Below, piece after piece: positions 34,765-43,849 of a DNA stretch of 64,000 nt. How positions within the stretch are numbered: the first letter of the stretch is position 1; every line of letters begins with the position of its first letter. The notes below the pieces were generated by a model. That model saw only the letters and a program-made list of their open reading frames with translations, was not told the DNA's origin and did not search any database. The position numbers and the translations under genes are program-made. Source of the stretch: CALLVY01 sp937899855 (GTDB lineage Bacteria > Bacteroidota > Bacteroidia > Chitinophagales > Saprospiraceae); assembly GCA_039820405.1 (NCBI GenBank), contig JBCBQC010000016.1, positions 1 through 64,000 on the forward strand, given 5' to 3'.

Positions 34765-36069
34765 TCATTCCGTTGCGTAGTGATCGTCCCAGTTTTTGAC
34801 TTTTGGATCCCCTAATTTACCAACACTTTTGGCCACAAGCATGGAAACGGTAGCATCACCTGTGACATTGACAACTGTCCGACACATATCGAGCGGACGG
34901 TCGACGGCGAAGATCAGGGCCAGTCCAAATTCGGGGACGCCGATGGCGCCGAGTACGATGACGAGCATGACCATTCCCGCTCCCGGTACGGCCGCCGAGC
35001 CGATAGAAGCCAGGGTGGCGGTGAGGACGATGGTGAGTTGGTCGTAGAGGGTCAAGTCGATGCCAAAGGCTTGGGCGATAAAGACGGCCGCCACGGCCTG
35101 GTAGAGGCTGGTACCATCCATATTGACGGTCGCACCCACCGGCAGGACGAAGCTGCTCACCTCGCGTTCTACCCCCAAGTGCTCTTCTACGCGCTCCATC
35201 GTGACGGGTAGGGTGGCGGCACTCGAGCTGGTGGAAAAGGCCAGGAGTTGGGCGGGGGAGATGCCGTTGAAAAAGGAGCGGTAGCTCCGCCCGGTAAAGC
35301 TGCGGACCAATAGGGGGTAAAAGCCAAAAATCATCAGCCCCAAACCGAATAAGACGCAGAGTGAGTACTGAATGAGGGCCCTAAAGATATCCCAGCTGGG
35401 CGCCTCGACGATCAGGGCGGCCAGGAGGGCGAATACTCCGTAGGGAGCCATCAGCATAATGAGGTCGATGAGTTTGAGGATGACCTCGTTGAGGCTATCA
35501 AAAAACTCCTTGACCGGCTGGGCTTTCTCGGGAGGGATGAGAATCAGACCGATTCCAAAGAAAATCACGAAGAAAATGACCTGTAGCATATTGCCATTGG
35601 AGGAGGCCGCGGCAAAGATGTTGCTGGGTACCATATCGACCAGGGCTTGTAGGGGCCCCGCTTCCTTTTGCTTTTCGGCCGCCGTGATTTTGGACTGGGC
35701 GTTGTCGGTAAAACTGTCCACCAGCTCCTGACGCGTCTTCTCCGAGATGCCATTGCCCGGTTGGGCGACATTGACCACCACCAGGCCCAGGGTGACGGCG
35801 ATGATGGTCGTACCCAGGTAGATGCCTACCGTTCGGCCCGCCATGCGGGAGAGTTTGGAGATGTCCTGGAGGTCCGATACCCCTTTGACCAAAGACGCGA
35901 TGATCAGCGGTACGGCGATCAATTTGAGCAGATTGATGAAGATGGTGCCAAAGGGCTTGATCCAATCAATGGTAAACTGCTTGAGGTCAAGCTGGACGGC
36001 AGCCACCCCAAATAATACTCCGAGGAGCATGCCGAGCAGGATTTGCCAGTGCAGGGCGAGTTTTTTCAT
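34765..36069 (-). CDS. Dicarboxylate/amino acid:cation symporter (DAACS, GltP/DctA type)
   Basis: Integral membrane transporter of 434 residues taking up glutamate, aspartate or C4-dicarboxylates with Na+ or H+. Family marks: serine-rich hairpin AFSTSSSAATLPVTMERVE, VGATVNMDGTSLYQAVAAVF (the NMDGT motif in TM7), GIPGAG-type turn AAVPGAGMVML, and the substrate-binding TM8 segment DMCRTVVNVTGDATVSMLVA with the conserved D-R-T-N-D positions. The arginine of DMCRT favours acidic substrates (glutamate/aspartate). No partner gene was recognised; a regulator is not adjacent. Confidence 0.95.
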   Translation of the reverse strand: MKKLALHWQILLGMLLGVLFGVAAVQLDLKQFTIDWIKPFGTIFINLLKLIAVPLIIASLVKGVSDLQDISKLSRMAGRTVGIYLGTTIIAVTLGLVVVNVAQPGNGISEKTRQELVDSFTDNAQSKITAAEKQKEAGPLQALVDMVPSNIFAAASSNGNMLQVIFFVIFFGIGLILIPPEKAQPVKEFFDSLNEVILKLIDLIMLMAPYGVFALLAALIVEAPSWDIFRALIQYSLCVLFGLGLMIFGFYPLLVRSFTGRSYRSFFNGISPAQLLAFSTSSSAATLPVTMERVEEHLGVEREVSSFVLPVGATVNMDGTSLYQAVAAVFIAQAFGIDLTLYDQLTIVLTATLASIGSAAVPGAGMVMLVIVLGAIGVPEFGLALIFAVDRPLDMCRTVVNVTGDATVSMLVAKSVGKLGDPKVKNWDDHYATE

Positions 36070-36280
36070 GTATACAGGTTTTGTTGAGTCGGATTTATCC
36101 CTCTAAAGAGCGTAAATACCGGCTTTCAATGGATTCCCAAAATAGGATTTTTTTGTCTTTCTGAGAACATCTACCACAATTCCCGGTGGTACAGCCGGAA
36201 AACGGTCACATTTTGCTAGGTTTCCGGGCGGACGTATGAGTCCCAAATGCTATGGAATAACTTTTGTCTTTAGGCTGGTA

Positions 36281-36288
36281 TACTTTCG
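36281..36288 (+). promoter_or_regulatory. Possible -7 box (TACTTTCG) of the OmpA-PD40 gene
   Basis: TACTTTCG differs by one base from TAnnTTTG, 23 bases before ATG 36311; TTTTG at 36262-36266 lies 14 bases upstream, shorter than usual spacing. Confidence 0.35.
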
Positions 36289-36310
36289 TCAAAGCCCAAT
36301 GATACAGTCC

Positions 36311-38224
36311 ATGAGAAAGCTCTTTTATCTAACAATTCCCCTGATTTTTACCCATACCAATTTCCTAATGGCCCAATCTTCGGCTGTCACTAGCGGGAAA
36401 AAAAGGAATGCCGAGTCCCGCTTGCTCGATAGCTACTTTGGTCCCGTCGAGGTCCGCAATTTGGAGGCCCTCAATTCGCCCGAGTTGGAGATGTGTCCGG
36501 TACCCTACCGGGAGGGCCTCTTGTTTACCGCCACGTACGGTGCTACACCGGGTAAGGGCCCCGAAACGCGAGCGCCCAAACGCTACACGGATTTGTACTA
36601 CGCACCGGAAACGGGGGAGGGGACCTACGGCGCTCCCGAGCGCCTGGAGGGAGCGGTCAACGGACCCCTTCACGATGGCATGGCTTGTATCAGTCGGGAT
36701 GGTCGTACCATGTATTTTACCCGCAACAACAAAAATGGCCGGGCCGAAGATGGCATCGTCGATCTCAAGATCTGCCGGGCCGAATGGGATGGAAAGGCCT
36801 GGACCAAAGTAGTGGACCTGCCCTTCAACAGCAAGGCCTTTTCCAATTGTCATCCCTCGTTGAGTGCTGACAACCAAAGGCTCTATTTTGCCTCCAACCG
36901 CCCCGGTGGACAGGGCGGGATGGACTTGTACGTCTGCCAGTGGGAAAACGGCAAGTGGCAGGATCCCGTCAACCTCGGGCCGAGCATCAACACGGCGAAA
37001 AACGAAATTTTTCCCTACTCCGGGGCCGATGGCAATTTTTACTTTGCTTCCGATGGCCATCCCGGAATGGGGGGACTGGACCTCTTTCTGTCCTTGGGCC
37101 CCGAAATGGGCGATTGGGGGAAAGTGGAGAATCTGGGGGCCGCGTTTAATTCCCCTTCGGATGATTTTGGCCTGGTCTGTACGGCCGATGGTAGCGAGGG
37201 CTACTTCTCTTCCAGCCGCGCTGGAGGACAGGGCCGCGATGACATCTACCAATGGACCCTCCGTCCCAAGCTGGTGCTGGGCAATGTGCCAACCCATTCG
37301 CCCGGTAGTACAAATCCGGAGACAACGAGCGAAACCGTCAGCTTAGACCAACTCATGGCCACACGTGCGGCGGAGCTGGAGGTACGGGCCTACCCACGCG
37401 CCACGGCCCAGAATTCGAACAACGAGTCTTTTTTTGGGGAGCAGGACTGGGAAACGCCCGTCACCGCTCCGGGGCCGGTTCGCACCAATCATACGCCCGC
37501 TCCGGTTCCGGTTAGGCCCGAAACCACCAGTAGCTGGTCGAGCCGCGTGGAGCTCAAACGGGCGGGAGACAATACGCCCGAAACGGAGACTACCGAAGTC
37601 CTCCCCAGCCTCAACGATCTGATGGAACGGGTCCGTCGGGAATGGGAAAATTCGAGCTCAACACCACAAAATTCAACCACTGGCACGGTTTCGGTAAAGG
37701 ATACCGAGCCAATGGCTTCCACCCCCAACCACCTGGCCCCCGCAAGAGGAACCATGCCCTCCGCGACAAGCCAGTCGACCCCACCAAAATTGGCGACCGG
37801 GCAGGTCTTTCGATTGGAAGACATTTACTTCGACTTTGACCAAGCGGAGCTCAAGCCCCAGTCCCGGGTAGAACTCGATAAGCTGGTCGGTTTGATGCAG
37901 CAATACCCAGAGATGAAAATCACGATTCTGTCCCATACCGACGCCCGGGGAGCGGCCACCTACAATTTTGACCTCTCGCAGCGACGGGCCGAAGCCGTGA
38001 TTGCTTACCTGATCGCCCGGCGGATTGATCGCCAACGGCTGCGGGCCCGCGGCTACGGCGAATATCGCCCCGTAAACCATTGTGGGGAAGGGGTCGACTG
38101 TAACGATACCGAGCACGCCCGCAACCGCCGCACCGAATTTCAAGTGGACGAATTGGGCAGTACGATGATCTTGCCCCCGTCCGCCACCTCGCCGGAGGCC
38201 TCCTGGACCTGGCGCCACCACTGA
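36311..38224 (+). CDS. OmpA family protein with PD40 repeats
   Basis: Outer-membrane-associated protein of 637 residues from ATG 36311 (signal MRKLFYLTIPLIFTHTNFLM then AQ; an open frame reaches 36236). Residues about 30-320 carry WD40-like PD40 repeats (RLYFASNRPGGQGGMDLYVC; NFYFASDGHPGMGGLDLFLS; EGYFSSSRAGGQGRDDIYQW). A proline/threonine-rich linker (330-490) leads to an OmpA-like peptidoglycan-binding domain (about 510-625): IYFDFDQAELKPQSRVELDK, SHTDARGAATYNFDLSQRRA and NRRTEF. It anchors the outer membrane to peptidoglycan; PD40-OmpA proteins in Bacteroidota are often linked to T9SS/gliding machinery, but no such gene adjoins it here. A terminator follows. Confidence 0.93.
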   Translation: MRKLFYLTIPLIFTHTNFLMAQSSAVTSGKKRNAESRLLDSYFGPVEVRNLEALNSPELEMCPVPYREGLLFTATYGATPGKGPETRAPKRYTDLYYAPETGEGTYGAPERLEGAVNGPLHDGMACISRDGRTMYFTRNNKNGRAEDGIVDLKICRAEWDGKAWTKVVDLPFNSKAFSNCHPSLSADNQRLYFASNRPGGQGGMDLYVCQWENGKWQDPVNLGPSINTAKNEIFPYSGADGNFYFASDGHPGMGGLDLFLSLGPEMGDWGKVENLGAAFNSPSDDFGLVCTADGSEGYFSSSRAGGQGRDDIYQWTLRPKLVLGNVPTHSPGSTNPETTSETVSLDQLMATRAAELEVRAYPRATAQNSNNESFFGEQDWETPVTAPGPVRTNHTPAPVPVRPETTSSWSSRVELKRAGDNTPETETTEVLPSLNDLMERVRREWENSSSTPQNSTTGTVSVKDTEPMASTPNHLAPARGTMPSATSQSTPPKLATGQVFRLEDIYFDFDQAELKPQSRVELDKLVGLMQQYPEMKITILSHTDARGAATYNFDLSQRRAEAVIAYLIARRIDRQRLRARGYGEYRPVNHCGEGVDCNDTEHARNRRTEFQVDELGSTMILPPSATSPEASWTWRHH

Positions 38225-38263
38225 TCCAAAATATTAGCAGTATATATCCTTGAACATTATCCG

Positions 38264-38290
38264 AGAAAGCCGCAATTGCGGCTTTTCTTG
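38264..38290 (+). terminator. Rho-independent terminator of the OmpA-PD40 gene
   Basis: AAAGCCGCAATTGCGGCTTT (38266-38285) is perfectly self-complementary (8-base stem, AATT loop) and is followed by TCTTGTTGTT, 40 bases after the stop. Confidence 0.75.
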
Positions 38291-38293
38291 TTG

Positions 38294-38324
38294 TTGGTCA
38301 GTTGGAATAAAGGTCGTACCTTCG
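38294..38324 (+). promoter_or_regulatory. Promoter of purM
   Basis: TTG (38294-38296), then 20 bases, then TACCTTCG (38317-38324), one mismatch from TAnnTTTG. Transcription would start about 10 bases before the ATG at 38344. It lies directly after the terminator. Confidence 0.5.
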
Positions 38325-38343
38325 CATCCGTAAAATCGCAGTG

Positions 38344-39516
38344 ATGTCCGAAAAGTACAAATATGACCTTCGCGGAGTATCCGCCACCAAAGATGAAGTC
38401 CACGCCGCCATCAGCCGCTTAGACAAGGGTTTATACCCCATGGCTTTCTGTAAAATCTTACCCGATGCGGTGGGGAATGACCCTGCGTATTGCAATATCA
38501 TGCACGCCGATACGGCGGGTACGAAGACCAGCTTGGCCTACCTGTACTGGCGCGAAACCGGCGACCTCTCGGTCTGGCGTGGGATTGCGCAGGATGCCCT
38601 GGTGATGAACCTGGACGACATGGCCTGTGTGGGCTGTGTGGATCAGATCGTGATCTCCTCCACCATCGGTCGCAATAAAAATTTGATCGACGGAGCGGTG
38701 ATCAGCACCCTGATCAATGCCGCCTCCGACTTCGCCGAGCGGATGAAGGAGTGGGGGATTCACCTCCACCTGGCGGGTGGCGAGACTGCGGACGTTGGCG
38801 ATGTGGTGCGAACGGTCGACGTTGGCTATACCGCCTTTGCCCGGATGCGTCGCGATCAGTTGGTGGTCAATGACATCCAGGCGGGAGATCTGATTGTAGG
38901 CTTTGCCTCGGATGGGCAGGCCACCTACGAAAGCGATTATAACGGCGGAATGGGAAGCAACGGCCTGACCTCCGCCCGACACGACGTCTTCAATTACGAC
39001 TACGCCGACCAGTACCCCGAGACCTTTGATCCCGCCATGCCACCGGAGGTGACCTACGTGGGTTTGAAAAAGGTAACCGACCCCGTGGAGATCGGGGGCA
39101 TCACCACCGACGTCGGTAAATTGGTGCTTTCGCCCACCCGGACCTACCTGCCCGTGGTCAAGCAACTGCTCGACGCCCACCGCCAAGACATCCACGGCAT
39201 GATTCACTGTACGGGAGGTGGCCAGGGCAAGGTCAAAAAATTTATCAAAAACAAACGGGTCATCAAGGACCAACTGTTTCCCACCCCCTTCCTTTTCCAA
39301 ATGATTCAGGAGCAATCGGGTACCGACTGGCGCGAAATGTACCAGGTGTTCAATATGGGGCACCGCCTGGAAGTGTACGTCGCGGCCGCTGCAGCACCGG
39401 CCCTGATTGAAATCGGCAAATCCTTTGGGATCGATACCCAGGTGGTGGGAAGGGTAGAAGAGGCGACGGGGGAATCCGTCTACATCGAGAGCCCTTACGG
39501 CAATTTTGAATACTAA
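38344..39516 (+). CDS. purM: Phosphoribosylformylglycinamidine cyclo-ligase (AIR synthase)
   Basis: Purine biosynthesis enzyme converting FGAM to AIR with ATP. The 390-residue length is that of the Bacteroidota-type PurM, longer than the 345 of E. coli. ATG 38344 was preferred to the GTG at 38341. Motifs: YDLRGVSATKDEVHAAI start, HADTAGTKTSLAYLYW (D-G-TK-like nucleotide site), MNLDDMACVG, LAGGETADV and IGGITTDVGKLVLSPTRTYL. It stands alone between a terminator and the TlpA-type gene. Purine genes are not clustered here, as is usual in Bacteroidota. Confidence 0.92.
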   Translation: MSEKYKYDLRGVSATKDEVHAAISRLDKGLYPMAFCKILPDAVGNDPAYCNIMHADTAGTKTSLAYLYWRETGDLSVWRGIAQDALVMNLDDMACVGCVDQIVISSTIGRNKNLIDGAVISTLINAASDFAERMKEWGIHLHLAGGETADVGDVVRTVDVGYTAFARMRRDQLVVNDIQAGDLIVGFASDGQATYESDYNGGMGSNGLTSARHDVFNYDYADQYPETFDPAMPPEVTYVGLKKVTDPVEIGGITTDVGKLVLSPTRTYLPVVKQLLDAHRQDIHGMIHCTGGGQGKVKKFIKNKRVIKDQLFPTPFLFQMIQEQSGTDWREMYQVFNMGHRLEVYVAAAAAPALIEIGKSFGIDTQVVGRVEEATGESVYIESPYGNFEY

Positions 39517-39621
39517 GCTCCCGCGTTCTGACCATCTCCTGAGCATTACCGCGCCATCCCTTGCTTTGTGGATCGCGCCATTTACAAACCGATTGGCAAG
39601 TCCGAACCGCTCCGCAAAAAC

Positions 39622-42600
39622 ATGAGACGTACCCTCCTGATGCTCACGCTTTGCTGCTGTTGTCAAATGCCTCCGCTGTGGGGGCAATCCCCGAGCACCG
39701 ATTCCGCCGTCGGTGAGCCCACGCGCCTCAGTGGCCAGGTCGCCAACGCTACCGACGCGGCCATCCAAATCCGCTTTTTTACCGACCACCTCTCCCTCGA
39801 CGAGCAATCCTTCGACGTTCCCATCGGCCCCGATGGTCGCTACGCCCTACAATTCCAGCTGAATACTCCGACGGTGGCCTTCCTCAGCTACTACAGCGTC
39901 GAAGTGCGCTTATACCTCGAGCCTGGCGACCAATTGCGGATCGACTTCAACGCCATGAATGCCCGGGGCAGTCTCGCTTTTTCCGGCCGGGGAGCCTTGC
40001 ACAATCGCTACCTGCACCAAATTGATCAGGCCTACCGCCGTTGGAACAACCGCGCCATTCTCTACGAGATTGCCCAGCGCGAAGCCCTCGACTTTCGCCA
40101 GTGGTTGGACCGCCTCCACCGTCAAAAGTTGACCTACCTCCGCGAATACGACGACCGGAAGACCTTTAGCCCCACCTTCGCCCGCTTCGCTCGGGCCGAC
40201 ATCGACTACTGGTGGGCCTACCAATTGCTGCGCTTCCGGGTGGAGCACGCCGTGGCCAATGGTCAAGCCGGCCCCCTGGAGCTACCGGCCGAATACTATG
40301 ACTTTCTCAACCGAGTCTCCATCAGCAACGACGATGCCCTACTCAACCAAAATTACCGCTACTTCTTGGAGCAGTACCTGGCTTTTCGCCGAGAAAACCG
40401 TGGGCGACAAATGCCGAGCAACTTTTACAATCAAACGCTCCTCGTCGAAATTCCCAGCTTGTTGGTGCTGGAGCGTCCCGACAAGCCACCGGTACTCGCC
40501 GAGGTCCGCCGGGGCGATCGGCTAAAGTACCTGGAGGAGCGTAGCGAGACCAGTACCAAGGTCCTGATCGGGGAGGAATTGCGGGAGGGCCACTGGCACA
40601 AAATCCGTACGGTCGACGGGGTGGAAGGTTGGATCATCGGAGTGGGCATTCGTTTTGAAACCGTGGATTCTGCCTACGTCCAGCGTCCTGATGCCTACGA
40701 CGGAGCGGCGCTTCACCTCCGTGGGGCCGCGCTGGAATACGTCGTTGCGAGCAAACTGTACTGGCGCTCACACGTGGAGAACAATGCCGTCTTTCTTGCG
40801 GAGTTGCGGGACTTTATTGCGCGGACCCAGCTACCAGGATACCGCAAACGACTGGAGGTAGCCCTGGCGGAATTGACCCCCAAGCCCTCGCCCTCCGCAG
40901 CGGATTCGACCCAAATCAACTACGGCGCCAGCCACTACCTGATTGTACGTGAGGCAAAAGTCCTGAGCCGTAAGGAGGCCCCCCTCGGTACGCTATCGGA
41001 AGCGGTGGTGGAGGGCTTCGGACCTGCGGAAGAAGTGCAGTTGCGGGAGGGAATATCCACGGCTGGGCCCGGGGTGGCGAGCAAGGGCAAGTCCCGAAAG
41101 AGGCGACGGAAGGAGAGCAAAAGCCAAGGGCGCAAGTCCAAGCGCAAGTCCAAACGGAAGGCAACGGAGGAAGGAGTCGTGGAACCAGCGGAGGCGATCG
41201 CTGCGCTGCCCGCTCCGGCTCCCGTAGCGAATAATTCCTCCCTCCCCACTACCCAAACCCATCCTCCCAGCCCCACCGAGGAGGCACCCGCCTACGTCCA
41301 CATCGATCCCCAAGCCCGCCACGGGGACCGCCTCACCCGCCCGGTGGCCATCGACTTGCGAACGCCACTCGCGGGCAAACTGGAGCTCGTTTTACACGAG
41401 GAACCCATTGCCTTTACCGAACGTCCCTGCCCTTTACAAGCTCAAAGCCCCACCCAGTACCGAGGGGAGCTGAGGTACGCCGGGATCAAGACGGGCTACA
41501 TCGCCTACCGCGGAGAGCGGTTTGACCTTTACTTAGAGGGAGATGCTCCCCTGCGGCTCAGCTTTGATCCCGCTACTTTTGGTCGCAGCCTGCGGTTTAG
41601 TGGGCCTGGCAGTGCGGCCAACAATTGGATGCTCACCATCGCGCGGTTGCGGCGTACGGGGGCGGCCACGCGGGAAGCCAAGATTCGGGAGGCTGGTCCC
41701 GAGGAATTTTCCCAGTATCTCGGGGAGCAGCGGCGGGTCTTCCACGCCGAACTGACCCGCTACGGAGCGGAGTTTTCGCTCAGTACCACCTTCCTGGCCT
41801 TCGCCCGGGCCGATATCGATTATTGGTGGGCCACCCAACTGCTGAACTATCCCTGGGAACATCCGCTGCAGAAAGGACTTCCGGCTCCGATGCAGCTTCC
41901 CGATGATTACTACGCCTTTTTTGACGAACTGGAAATGTCCAACGATCGGGCCCTCCCCAATGCGAATTACGCTTATTTCCTGGATGCTTTTATGGATTAT
42001 CAGGTCCAGTTGGCCGCCAATGCCCACCGCAGCGAGTGGGAGATTGCCCGGGAGCAGCTGCGGGGGCAGGCGCGGTATTTTTACGAAGCCAGTCTGCTGG
42101 TACGGGCGTGCAAACGGGGTCGGGCCCAGCAGGAGGGGGGGAGGATTGCGGAGTTTGTTGAAGACTGTCCCTATATCGAGTACGGCAATCTCCTGCGGCA
42201 GGTGTACAACGAGGCGAAGGGCTTGATCCTTGGGGAGCCGGCACCGGGCTTCCGTTTGCAGGATTTGTCGGGACGGGAGGTGCAGTTGAGTGATTATGCG
42301 GGCAAGGTGGTGTACCTGGACTTTTGGGCTTCCTGGTGCTCTCCCTGTCTGATGCAGATGCGTAACAGCAGTCAATGGAAGGCCGAGTTTGCGGATCGGG
42401 AGGTGGTTTTTCTCTACGTTTCGCTCGACAAGGACCCGGAGGCTTGGCGCTCGTTCGTGCGGCGCAACGGCTTTGCGGGGGTACACCTCAAGTCGGTGGG
42501 GGGGAGTGTTTACCAATCCAAGGTAGCGCGTTTGTACCGGGTGCAGCGTTTGCCGGCCGTGTACCTCATCGATCAAGAGGGGCGGATTGCCTACAACAGC

Positions 42601-42657
42601 TTGGCGGCGGGAGAAAACGGTGGGGTCGTCGATCACCTGCGTCGCTTGCTGCCCTGA
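39622..42657 (+). CDS. Large TlpA-type thioredoxin protein with internal duplication, SH3 and basic linker
   Basis: Envelope protein of 1011 residues from ATG 39622 (signal MRRTLLMLTLCCCCQMPPLW then GQ). Two copies of a DUF4369-like beta region plus helical region are visible. The helical part reads FARADIDYWWAYQLLRFRVE at about 190 and FARADIDYWWATQLLNYPWE at about 728, each followed by EYYDFLNR/DYYAFFDE and SNDDALLNQNY/SNDRALPNANY. Between them are a bacterial SH3-like domain (about 290-345, REGHWHKIRTVDGVEGWIIG) and a very basic linker (about 490-516, many RKSKRKSKRK). One C-terminal thioredoxin domain has CSPC (906-909). It probably acts in envelope thiol reduction; the duplication is unusual. 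Confidence 0.88.
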   Translation: MRRTLLMLTLCCCCQMPPLWGQSPSTDSAVGEPTRLSGQVANATDAAIQIRFFTDHLSLDEQSFDVPIGPDGRYALQFQLNTPTVAFLSYYSVEVRLYLEPGDQLRIDFNAMNARGSLAFSGRGALHNRYLHQIDQAYRRWNNRAILYEIAQREALDFRQWLDRLHRQKLTYLREYDDRKTFSPTFARFARADIDYWWAYQLLRFRVEHAVANGQAGPLELPAEYYDFLNRVSISNDDALLNQNYRYFLEQYLAFRRENRGRQMPSNFYNQTLLVEIPSLLVLERPDKPPVLAEVRRGDRLKYLEERSETSTKVLIGEELREGHWHKIRTVDGVEGWIIGVGIRFETVDSAYVQRPDAYDGAALHLRGAALEYVVASKLYWRSHVENNAVFLAELRDFIARTQLPGYRKRLEVALAELTPKPSPSAADSTQINYGASHYLIVREAKVLSRKEAPLGTLSEAVVEGFGPAEEVQLREGISTAGPGVASKGKSRKRRRKESKSQGRKSKRKSKRKATEEGVVEPAEAIAALPAPAPVANNSSLPTTQTHPPSPTEEAPAYVHIDPQARHGDRLTRPVAIDLRTPLAGKLELVLHEEPIAFTERPCPLQAQSPTQYRGELRYAGIKTGYIAYRGERFDLYLEGDAPLRLSFDPATFGRSLRFSGPGSAANNWMLTIARLRRTGAATREAKIREAGPEEFSQYLGEQRRVFHAELTRYGAEFSLSTTFLAFARADIDYWWATQLLNYPWEHPLQKGLPAPMQLPDDYYAFFDELEMSNDRALPNANYAYFLDAFMDYQVQLAANAHRSEWEIAREQLRGQARYFYEASLLVRACKRGRAQQEGGRIAEFVEDCPYIEYGNLLRQVYNEAKGLILGEPAPGFRLQDLSGREVQLSDYAGKVVYLDFWASWCSPCLMQMRNSSQWKAEFADREVVFLYVSLDKDPEAWRSFVRRNGFAGVHLKSVGGSVYQSKVARLYRVQRLPAVYLIDQEGRIAYNSLAAGENGGVVDHLRRLLP

Positions 42658-42664
42658 GATAAGT

Positions 42665-42834
42665 AGAAGCCATCTCAAAAATATCCTTCGGGCTGCGGCA
42701 GGCTCATTTTTGCCCCTACTTCGTTGCCAAAAGCGTCGTCCCGATAGGAATCGGGAGCTATGCTCCGTTTTGGCGCCTCGTAGGAACGCAAATAAGCACT
42801 CCCTCGCCGGCAAAAACATTTTGAGATGGCTTCT
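42665..42834. repeat. MITE-like element with 16-bp perfect inverted repeats
   Basis: AGAAGCCATCTCAAAA (42665-42680) is exactly complementary to TTTTGAGATGGCTTCT (42819-42834). The 138 bases between contain nested smaller stems: GCCAAAA/TTTTGGC, CCCGAT-AGGA-ATCGGG and GGAGC-TAT-GCTCC. There is no convincing open frame. The form fits a miniature inverted-repeat element or a structured intergenic repeat. No target duplication is visible and no second copy is present in the window. Confidence 0.6.
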
Positions 42835-42862
42835 AAAAAAAGAGGGACCCGGAGGTCCCTCT
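42834..42862 (-). terminator. Rho-independent terminator of the 42956-43606 gene
   Basis: A perfect 9-base stem AGAGGGACC-CGGA-GGTCCCTCT (42841-42862) is followed on the minus strand by a run of T. It lies about 95 bases after the stop of the minus-strand gene and abuts the right arm of the inverted repeat. Confidence 0.8.
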
Positions 42863-42955
42863 CGATGCGTCTCTATTTCCCTAATTGATGTTTTGAAAAC
42901 GCTAGTCTTGTATTCTGCGGGTGCTGGGAAGGGAAAACCAGCGGCACAACTAATC

Positions 42956-43606
42956 CTACTTCAACGGCATCAATAGGAAGGCGATTTGCGCCTTGGATTG
43001 GCGGCCGTTCTTTTTGCCCTGCTTGTTGCGGCGTCGGGCGATTTTTTCCTGGGTGGCCTCGTCGCCGTGTTTCTCGACGATGGCTTGGATGTCGGTTTTC
43101 CACTGCTGGCGCAAGGGTTCCAGTTCTTTTTCCAGATCGTCTAGTTCGGGACCATAGCGCTCGGCGATGGCCCGCATCTGCTCCAGCTCTTCGGGATGCT
43201 CGCGGAAGTATTTCCCACCGAATTTGCCCTTGCCCTGGGCTTTGGGTCGGCGGCCTTTTTTCTCCGGTACCGGGCTGATTTCGTCCGCTTCCTGCGTGGG
43301 AGCCAGTTGGTTATTGCCCCGGGGCTGGGTACTGCGGTAGGCTTGCATTTTTTTGCGCACCTCGTCAATAGCGGCACGATCTTCGGGGGAGAGAAACTGG
43401 TCAAAGGCTAAGCGCTTTTCCAACATCACGGGTTTGACCTCGCTGTTGCGGTAGGCGCGGAGTTCCTTTTTGAGCTCGGGGTTTTTGTCGCCGACGCCCG
43501 ATTGTCCCAGCTGTTGGGCATTGATCTGGGGGAGGCAAAAGGCGAAGAGTAGGGCGAAGAGCCCCACTTTGATATGCATTCGATAAGTCATAAGGTGTTT
43601 TTTCAC
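42956..43606 (-). CDS. Secreted hypothetical protein, Spy/CpxP-like helical
   Basis: Secreted protein of up to 216 residues. The signal is MHIKVGLFALLFAFCLPQIN then AQ, so the start may be ATG 43579 (207 residues) rather than 43606. The rest is charged helix: VKPVMLEKRLAFDQFLSPED resembles the LTxxQ-type repeat of Spy/CpxP stress chaperones (R-x-x-F-D-x-x-L-S-x-E-D). A basic middle (EKKGRRPKAQGKGKFGG) and a second helix (EELEQMRAIAERYGPELDDL, then EKELEPLRQQW) follow. The C-terminus is again basic. It is a single gene with its own terminator. The chaperone-like role is inferred from composition and the repeat only. Confidence 0.65.
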   Translation of the reverse strand: MKKHLMTYRMHIKVGLFALLFAFCLPQINAQQLGQSGVGDKNPELKKELRAYRNSEVKPVMLEKRLAFDQFLSPEDRAAIDEVRKKMQAYRSTQPRGNNQLAPTQEADEISPVPEKKGRRPKAQGKGKFGGKYFREHPEELEQMRAIAERYGPELDDLEKELEPLRQQWKTDIQAIVEKHGDEATQEKIARRRNKQGKKNGRQSKAQIAFLLMPLK

Positions 43607-43763
43607 GATTAAAGGATTGTGATTGTATCACATTGTTGGCCTTTGGACTGTTGTGCGTGGGGGGAGGTTTAATGAGGGGGCGAATAAAAAGAACGGCAGC
43701 GTTGGCTTTCTCGATGAAATGCGGCCAAGGCTCGACGGGGAGGACAAAAATACCGACGACAAA

Positions 43764-43806
43764 TTTGGGGATTGTCCCTTCTTTTCCCAACTTAGGCCTA
43801 TCTTTG
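43764..43806 (+). promoter_or_regulatory. Promoter of the exonuclease gene
   Basis: TATCTTTG (43799-43806) matches TAnnTTTG, with TTTG at 43764-43767 and TTG at 43772-43774 as -33 candidates (24 bases from the latter). The start codon follows at 43850. Confidence 0.5.
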
Positions 43807-43849
43807 CGCTGATTTTGGGGAAATTTGCCGTCATTCAAAAAAAACTGCT

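Noticed and set aside
38458..39807. 449-codon open frame antisense to purM
   Set aside because: Lies fully over a certain gene, has no family motifs and a His/Gly-rich composition typical of antisense frames in GC-rich DNA.
41533..42819. 428-codon open frame antisense to the duplicated TlpA gene
   Set aside because: No recognisable domain; opposes a gene with a signal peptide and CSPC motif.
43401..43838. 145-codon minus-strand frame upstream of the Spy-like gene
   Set aside because: Runs through the divergent promoter region and into the next gene in another frame; no coding signal.
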